The notes below the pieces were generated by a model. That model worked only from the letters and a program-made list of their open reading frames with translations, made no database searches and was not told the DNA's origin. A program made the position numbers and the translations under genes. DNA of 64,000 nt from Flavobacterium sp. UBA4098 (lineage in GTDB: Bacteria; Bacteroidota; Bacteroidia; Flavobacteriales; Flavobacteriaceae): positions 233,276 to 297,275 of the forward strand of contig DFXW01000041.1 of assembly GCA_002382495.1 (NCBI GenBank), given 5' to 3'. Below, piece after piece: positions 59,626 through 64,000 of this stretch (its first letter is position 1; the number at the start of each line of letters is the position of its first letter).

Positions 59626-60360
59626 ATGATTCTAACTATTGATGTTGGGAATACCCGAATTAAAGGTGCTGTTTTTGAGAACGATACCTTAATTGAGCAA
59701 TTTCATACTGAGCCAAGAGCATTGCAAAATGCAATTGAAAGTATTTTATTAAAATACCCTAATGCTTCCAATTTGGTAGTAGCCAATGTGGGAAATTTTG
59801 ACAAAAATGACTTTTTAGCCTTTTCCAATAGGATTGCTATCCATTTCGTATCCCACTCTGATGCATTTCCTTTTTTAAATGCCTATGCTACACCGAATAC
59901 TTTAGGAATTGATCGAATGGTTTTGGCAACTGGAGCTACCTTGCGTTATCCAAATCAAAATAGGTTAGTTATTGATGCCGGTACTTGTGTTACCTATGAT
60001 TTCATTAGTCAAGATGATGTATATTTAGGAGGTGCTATTTCTCCTGGATTGCGTTTACGATACCAATCTCTTCATAATTATACCGCTGCGTTACCCCTTT
60101 TAGATTCGGAATGCCCGGATTATTTTATAGGAAATTCAACGGCTAATTCTATTCACTCTGGTGTAGTCAATGGATTGGCACATGAAATTGATGGCTTTAT
60201 TGAAGAATACCAAAGTCGTTACCCAAATTTTATCATAATTTTAACGGGCGGAGACGCAGAATTTTTGGCTAAACGATTAAAAAATACCATATTTGCCAAT
60301 TCAAATTTTCTTTTAGAGAGTTTGAATCAAACCTTTCAATATAAAATCAAAAATGATTAA
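59626..60360 (+). CDS. coaX: Type III pantothenate kinase
   Basis: From the ATG at 59626 the product has 244 residues and phosphorylates pantothenate, the first step of CoA synthesis. The ASKHA-fold motifs are LTIDVGNTRIKGAVFE at the N-terminus, GIDRMVLATGA near residue 96, VIDAGTCVTYDFI near 115 and LGGAISPGLRLRYQSL near 134. The frame is open upstream through the tRNA, which is not coding. The end overlaps the next gene by 8 bases, so the two are coupled. Confidence 0.94.
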   Translation: MILTIDVGNTRIKGAVFENDTLIEQFHTEPRALQNAIESILLKYPNASNLVVANVGNFDKNDFLAFSNRIAIHFVSHSDAFPFLNAYATPNTLGIDRMVLATGATLRYPNQNRLVIDAGTCVTYDFISQDDVYLGGAISPGLRLRYQSLHNYTAALPLLDSECPDYFIGNSTANSIHSGVVNGLAHEIDGFIEEYQSRYPNFIIILTGGDAEFLAKRLKNTIFANSNFLLESLNQTFQYKIKND

Positions 60361-61603
60361 AAAATTTATACTAAGCGGTTGTTTGTTGTTTTCACTAGTA
60401 TCTTTAGCACAAGAGGGTACATCTTCGCCGTATTCTTATTTCGGAATTGGAGATGTAAGATATAAAGGGACTGCTGAAATGCGAGCTATGGCAGGAATTG
60501 GTGTAGAGCAAGATAGTATCCATCTTAATTTAGATAACCCTGCAAGTTTTGCTAATCTTAAATTGACGGTTTTGTCAGTTGGTGGAACTTATGCTACAAA
60601 CAAACTTAAATCATCAACTCAATCGGCAAGTACACAAAGATCCACTTTAGATTATCTGGCAGTTGGTTTGCCAATGGGTAAATTAGGATTTGGTTTTGGA
60701 TTGATACCGTATTCATCTGTGGGTTATAAAGTAGAATCAATTGCAACGGATGTAAGTCAAAATAGTAGACGATTTAATGGTACAGGAGGTTTGAATAAAG
60801 TATTCTTAGGTGTGGGTTATAAAATCACACCTTCGTTAAGTTTAGGGGCAGATATGCAGTATAACTTTGGAAAGATAGAAACATCAAGTTTAGAATTTTT
60901 GTCGACAATTCCTGTAGGAACTCGCGAAATGAATAGCGCTGTTTTATCTGGATTTAATTTTAATGCAGGATTGATGTATCAGTCAAAAATCAGCACTAAA
61001 TTGAATTTGTATACGAGTCTGAATTATTCATTAGAAAACACTTTAACTTCAGATAACACTAGTAATATAGCTACAGTATTAATTGATGGTGACTTCAATA
61101 CATCGGTTGTAGATGCTGCTGACGATGTAGTTGAAACAGGATCTATAACTACTCCAAGTAAGCTAACTTTTGGACTTGGTTTTGGCGAATCTAAAAAATG
61201 GTTATTGGGTGCGCAATTTAGTACAAGGGATGCGGGTCAATGGAGAAATACCTACAATTCATTCTCCAATGTTTCATTCGAAAAATATCAAAAAATTAGT
61301 TTAGGAGGTTATTTTATCCCTAATTACAATTCTTTTACTACATACACTAAACGATTAGTGTATAGAGGAGGTCTTAAGTTTGAAAAAACGGGTTTAGTAG
61401 TTAATTCGGAATCCATTAATGATGTAGGTTTAACTCTAGGAGTTGGTTTTCCAGTAACGGGTTCTTTTTCTAATGTAAATCTTGGATTTGAGTTAGGAAA
61501 AAAAGGAACTACTACCTCGAATTTAGTGCAAGAGAATTATGCTAATTTCAGTTTAAGTTTGTCTTTAAACGACAAATGGTTTGAAAAAAGAAAATTCAAC
61601 TAA
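60353..61603 (+). CDS. Outer-membrane beta-barrel protein of unknown function
   Basis: A 416-residue protein with a signal peptide (MIKKFILSGCLLFSLVSLAQ). The N-terminal block SSPYSYFGIGDVRYKGTAEM and MAGIGVEQDSIHLNLDNPAS is FadL/PorV-like, and the body alternates beta strands (GYKITPSLSLGADMQYNFGK). It probably sits in the outer membrane; cargo is unknown. The start overlaps coaX by 8 bases, and lptC follows 20 bases later, so coaX, this gene and lptC look like one transcription unit. Confidence 0.85.
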   Translation: MIKKFILSGCLLFSLVSLAQEGTSSPYSYFGIGDVRYKGTAEMRAMAGIGVEQDSIHLNLDNPASFANLKLTVLSVGGTYATNKLKSSTQSASTQRSTLDYLAVGLPMGKLGFGFGLIPYSSVGYKVESIATDVSQNSRRFNGTGGLNKVFLGVGYKITPSLSLGADMQYNFGKIETSSLEFLSTIPVGTREMNSAVLSGFNFNAGLMYQSKISTKLNLYTSLNYSLENTLTSDNTSNIATVLIDGDFNTSVVDAADDVVETGSITTPSKLTFGLGFGESKKWLLGAQFSTRDAGQWRNTYNSFSNVSFEKYQKISLGGYFIPNYNSFTTYTKRLVYRGGLKFEKTGLVVNSESINDVGLTLGVGFPVTGSFSNVNLGFELGKKGTTTSNLVQENYANFSLSLSLNDKWFEKRKFN

Positions 61604-61623
61604 CTATCTAATTTCTTTTTATT

Positions 61624-62193
61624 GTGTTAGATCGAATCAAAGTATTCTCCAATAAAAAAAGGTACAGCTTCCTTGTTGTGTTTTTTGTAATTGGAATACT
61701 TGTGGGATGTGAAAGCAATCTTAAAGACATACAAAAAGACAACTTCTCCGATTTTGTTCCCAGCAATAATGCAGATGAAGTGCACTTAAAATATACTGAT
61801 TCGGGCAGAATTACTGGAATTTTGGTAAGCAAGAAAATGTTGGATTATGCAGTAGTCGATTTTCCGTTTACTGAATTCCCAAAAGGAATCCACGTTACCT
61901 TATTTGATAAAAACGCAAAGAAAACAGTAGTGACTTCCAATTATGCCATATCGTATAAACAAACAGGAATCATTGATTTGCAAGATAAAGTGAAAATCGT
62001 TTCTGACGACGGTCAAATACTTGAAACCCAACAATTGTATTACGATCAAAAAAACGCTTGGTTTTTTACAGAGCGAAAATACAAATTCAGTTCGCCAAAA
62101 GGGGTTTCTAATGGCCAAGGAATTGATTTCAGTAAAGATTTTAAAGTAATAAATTCACAAAGAATAACTGGCGAAGTAGATTCAGCCGACTAA
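61624..62193 (+). CDS. lptC: LPS transport protein LptC
   Basis: A 189-residue single-pass protein with an N-terminal anchor (YSFLVVFFVIGILVGCESN), whose Cys could also be lipidated. The periplasmic body has the LptC-type beta-jellyroll pattern, for example VSDDGQILETQQLYYDQKNA. It hands lipopolysaccharide from LptBFG to the periplasmic bridge. I use the GTG at 61624 as start; an upstream ATG is not available in frame. Confidence 0.88.
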   Translation: MLDRIKVFSNKKRYSFLVVFFVIGILVGCESNLKDIQKDNFSDFVPSNNADEVHLKYTDSGRITGILVSKKMLDYAVVDFPFTEFPKGIHVTLFDKNAKKTVVTSNYAISYKQTGIIDLQDKVKIVSDDGQILETQQLYYDQKNAWFFTERKYKFSSPKGVSNGQGIDFSKDFKVINSQRITGEVDSAD

Positions 62194-62205
62194 TACCTAA
62201 CTCGT

Positions 62206-62409
62206 ATGATGTATCTTAAATACACCCCTTATTTGTACCTAATTTTAGGAATCTATTTGATAATTGATTCGGTTATCAATTGGAATAATCCTGCCGAAAA
62301 TTCGCAATTAACTTTGCTTTTCGCAGCAATAGCCATTTTTTTATTTGGATTTAGATTACGCTATGCGAAACGATTTGAAGCCCGAAAAAACAATAGAACC
62401 GAACAATAA
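62206..62409 (+). CDS. Small two-helix membrane protein
   Basis: A 67-residue protein with two hydrophobic helices (YLILGIYLIIDSVIN and LLFAAIAIFLFGFRLRY) and a basic C-terminus (KRFEARKNNRTEQ). It starts 12 bases after lptC and is probably cotranscribed. No family can be assigned. The high hydrophobicity, position and clean start support a real gene. Confidence 0.7.
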   Translation: MMYLKYTPYLYLILGIYLIIDSVINWNNPAENSQLTLLFAAIAIFLFGFRLRYAKRFEARKNNRTEQ

Positions 62410-62556
62410 ATACAAGAACAATAGCCGAAAATAGAACTAGTGGATTGTTTTTTTTTAGAAATTCGAAAAAACTTTCAAAATAAAACGCTACTAGTATAAT
62501 TATTAATTAGATAATTGTATTTTCGCAAACTGAATATAAAATTAATTACAATAAAA

Positions 62557-64000
62557 ATGGCAGTTTTAGCAAAAATTAGAAAACGTTCCGCATTATTAAT
62601 TGGTGCAATTGCACTTGCTTTATTTGCATTTATCATTCAAGATTTGATTGGTAAAGGTGGTATTGGACAAGATTCAAAAGATGTAGGAACTGTTAATGAC
62701 AAGGATATTACGTTTGAAGACTTTCGAGTTAAAGTAAGTAATGTAGAAAAAAGTGGTCAAGGAATTACTTCTACTCAAGCTGCAAATCAAGTTTGGGATC
62801 AAGAAGTTTCTATTGCCTTATTGACTTCAGAGTTCGATAAATTAGGTTTAAGAGCTGGAGAAAAACACCTTATTGAAGTATTGAAAGCAGATCAAAATAT
62901 TGGAAGTAATCCAATGTTTTTAAATGCAGCCGGGTTATTTGATTTGGCTAAATTCAAAGAATATTTCAAAGCAAATCCGGAGCAAGCTCAATTTTTACAA
63001 GAAAGAGAGAAATCGGCTGAATTGAATGCTAAATTTCAAATGTACAATACCTTAGTAAAAGCAGCTTTGTACACAACTGAAGCAGAAGGAAAATTGAAAT
63101 ACGAAATGGAAGCAAATAAAGTGAATTTTGCTTACGTTGCTGGTTTGTATTCTACTATCAAAGACAGTCAAGTAAAAGTTACTGATGCTGAGATTGTGGA
63201 TTTCATGAAGAAAAACGAAAAAAAATACAAAGCAGACCAATCTAGAGAAATCGAGTATGTTTTGCTAGAGGACAAAGCCTCTGCACAAGATGAAGCAGAT
63301 GTGAAAGCAAAAATTACGGCATTGTTATCTGGATCAGTGGTATACAACGCAAAAACTGCTAAAAATGATACTCTAGCAGGTTTTAGAAATGCAGCGAACG
63401 CAATTGACTTCGTAAATTCTAATTCAGATGTTCCTTACGATTCAACTTATATTGCTAAGAAAAGTTTACCAGCAACTGATGCTGATCAATTGTTTAACTT
63501 AGCTCCTGGAGCAATTTACGGTCCGTATAAATATGGAAATTACTTCTGTATTTCTAAATCATTTGGTACAAGAGCCAATGTAAATGTAAAAGCGAGTCAT
63601 ATCTTGATTAGCTATGAAGGAACTCAAGTTCCTAACAAAAGAGAAAAAAGAACTAAAGACCAAGCATTAGTTAAAGCTCAGGCTATCCTAGCACAAGTGA
63701 ACGCCAATCCTGATAGTTTCATGATGTTGGCCTATTCTAATTCTGACGATTCTTCTGCACAACAAGGAGGTGATTTAGGTTATTTTGGTCCAAATGAAAT
63801 GGTAAAACCATTCAACGATTTCGTTTTTGGAAATGCGATAGGAAAAGTTGGTTTAGTAGAAACTCCTTTTGGATTTCACATTATCAAAGTTACTGACAAA
63901 CAAGATGGTATCCGTTTAGCTACTGTAGCTCAAAAAATTGAAGCATCAGAAGCTACTTCAGATAAAATCTTTACACAAGCAACTCAGTTTGAAATGGATG
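62557..64000 (+). CDS. PpiD-like membrane-anchored peptidyl-prolyl isomerase, 3' part outside the window
   Basis: The visible 481 residues begin MAVLAKIRKRSALLIGAIAL with one N-terminal membrane helix, then a SurA/PpiD-type chaperone domain (DVGTVNDKDITFEDFRVKVS; NPMFLNAAGLFDLAKFKEYF). A parvulin domain follows (VNVKASHILISYEG to GGDLGYFGPNEMVKPF and GFHIIKVTDKQ). The full family protein is about 690-700 residues, so about 200 residues lie outside. It should fold outer-membrane proteins in the periplasm. The gap upstream (62410-62556) holds only an AT-rich leader with a -7-like TATTTTCG. Confidence 0.93.
   Translation, partial: MAVLAKIRKRSALLIGAIALALFAFIIQDLIGKGGIGQDSKDVGTVNDKDITFEDFRVKVSNVEKSGQGITSTQAANQVWDQEVSIALLTSEFDKLGLRAGEKHLIEVLKADQNIGSNPMFLNAAGLFDLAKFKEYFKANPEQAQFLQEREKSAELNAKFQMYNTLVKAALYTTEAEGKLKYEMEANKVNFAYVAGLYSTIKDSQVKVTDAEIVDFMKKNEKKYKADQSREIEYVLLEDKASAQDEADVKAKITALLSGSVVYNAKTAKNDTLAGFRNAANAIDFVNSNSDVPYDSTYIAKKSLPATDADQLFNLAPGAIYGPYKYGNYFCISKSFGTRANVNVKASHILISYEGTQVPNKREKRTKDQALVKAQAILAQVNANPDSFMMLAYSNSDDSSAQQGGDLGYFGPNEMVKPFNDFVFGNAIGKVGLVETPFGFHIIKVTDKQDGIRLATVAQKIEASEATSDKIFTQATQFEMD

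Overview
The window is a chromosomal segment of a Flavobacterium-like bacterium (Bacteroidota, Flavobacteriia). The basis for this is low GC, promoters of the TTG-N18/19-TAnnTTTG type in front of all three tRNAs, a SusC/SusD polysaccharide-utilisation locus, a type IX secretion C-terminal sorting domain, a mevalonate pathway cluster, and DnaE fused to a DnaQ-like exonuclease. No rRNA, CRISPR array, prophage or complete insertion sequence was seen.

Layout. 1-2.9 kb (minus): leucine operon leuC-leuD-leuA, with leuA running off the left edge. 3.5-8.5 kb: dnaE and trxA. 8.9-12.8 kb: tRNA-Asp, a lipoprotein gene, ruvC, a four-helix-bundle gene bracketed by inverted repeats, hemW and a cyclase-family gene. 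12.9-16.4 kb (minus): a DUF423 gene and a blaI-blaR1-tonB-like operon with two operator palindromes laid over its promoter. 16.4-21.2 kb: a dispersed-repeat candidate, an M20 dipeptidase, tRNA-Leu, an exported unknown protein and an M3 peptidase. 21.2-27.1 kb: a pseudouridine synthase, a UbiA-type prenyltransferase, mevalonate kinase and diphosphomevalonate decarboxylase (minus), then tspO and an HI0933-type flavoprotein.

27.1-47.8 kb is an alpha-glucan (starch/maltodextrin) utilisation locus. A minus-strand arm holds the MFS sugar transporter, beta-phosphoglucomutase, GH65 phosphorylase, esterase and two GH13 enzymes, with a LacI regulator beside it. A plus-strand arm holds susC, susD, susE/F, a T9SS-targeted GH13 amylase and a lipoprotein. 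The logic is: the secreted amylase cuts starch, SusCDE imports maltodextrins, periplasmic GH13 enzymes trim them, the transporter moves the sugar inward, and GH65 plus beta-PGM feed glucose-6-phosphate to glycolysis. 47.9-58.8 kb is a short-chain organic acid module: acs, a propionyl-CoA-synthetase-like gene, a response regulator, a symporter-histidine kinase fusion with a small membrane partner, a DUF6814 protein, an MHS-type transporter, a porin and an IS1-InsA-like DNA-binding protein. 59-64 kb: a GIY-YIG gene beside tRNA-Phe, coaX, an outer-membrane protein, lptC, a small membrane protein and the start of a PpiD-like foldase.

The most unusual pattern is three tiny single-gene insertions (four-helix-bundle, GxxExxY, GIY-YIG), each about 0.4-0.55 kb and each framed by its own repeats. 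Two of them sit co-directionally in gaps between neighbouring genes, with inverted-repeat arms reaching to within a few bases of the flanking coding sequences. They resemble the intervening sequences of bacterial 23S rRNA, but lie between protein genes.
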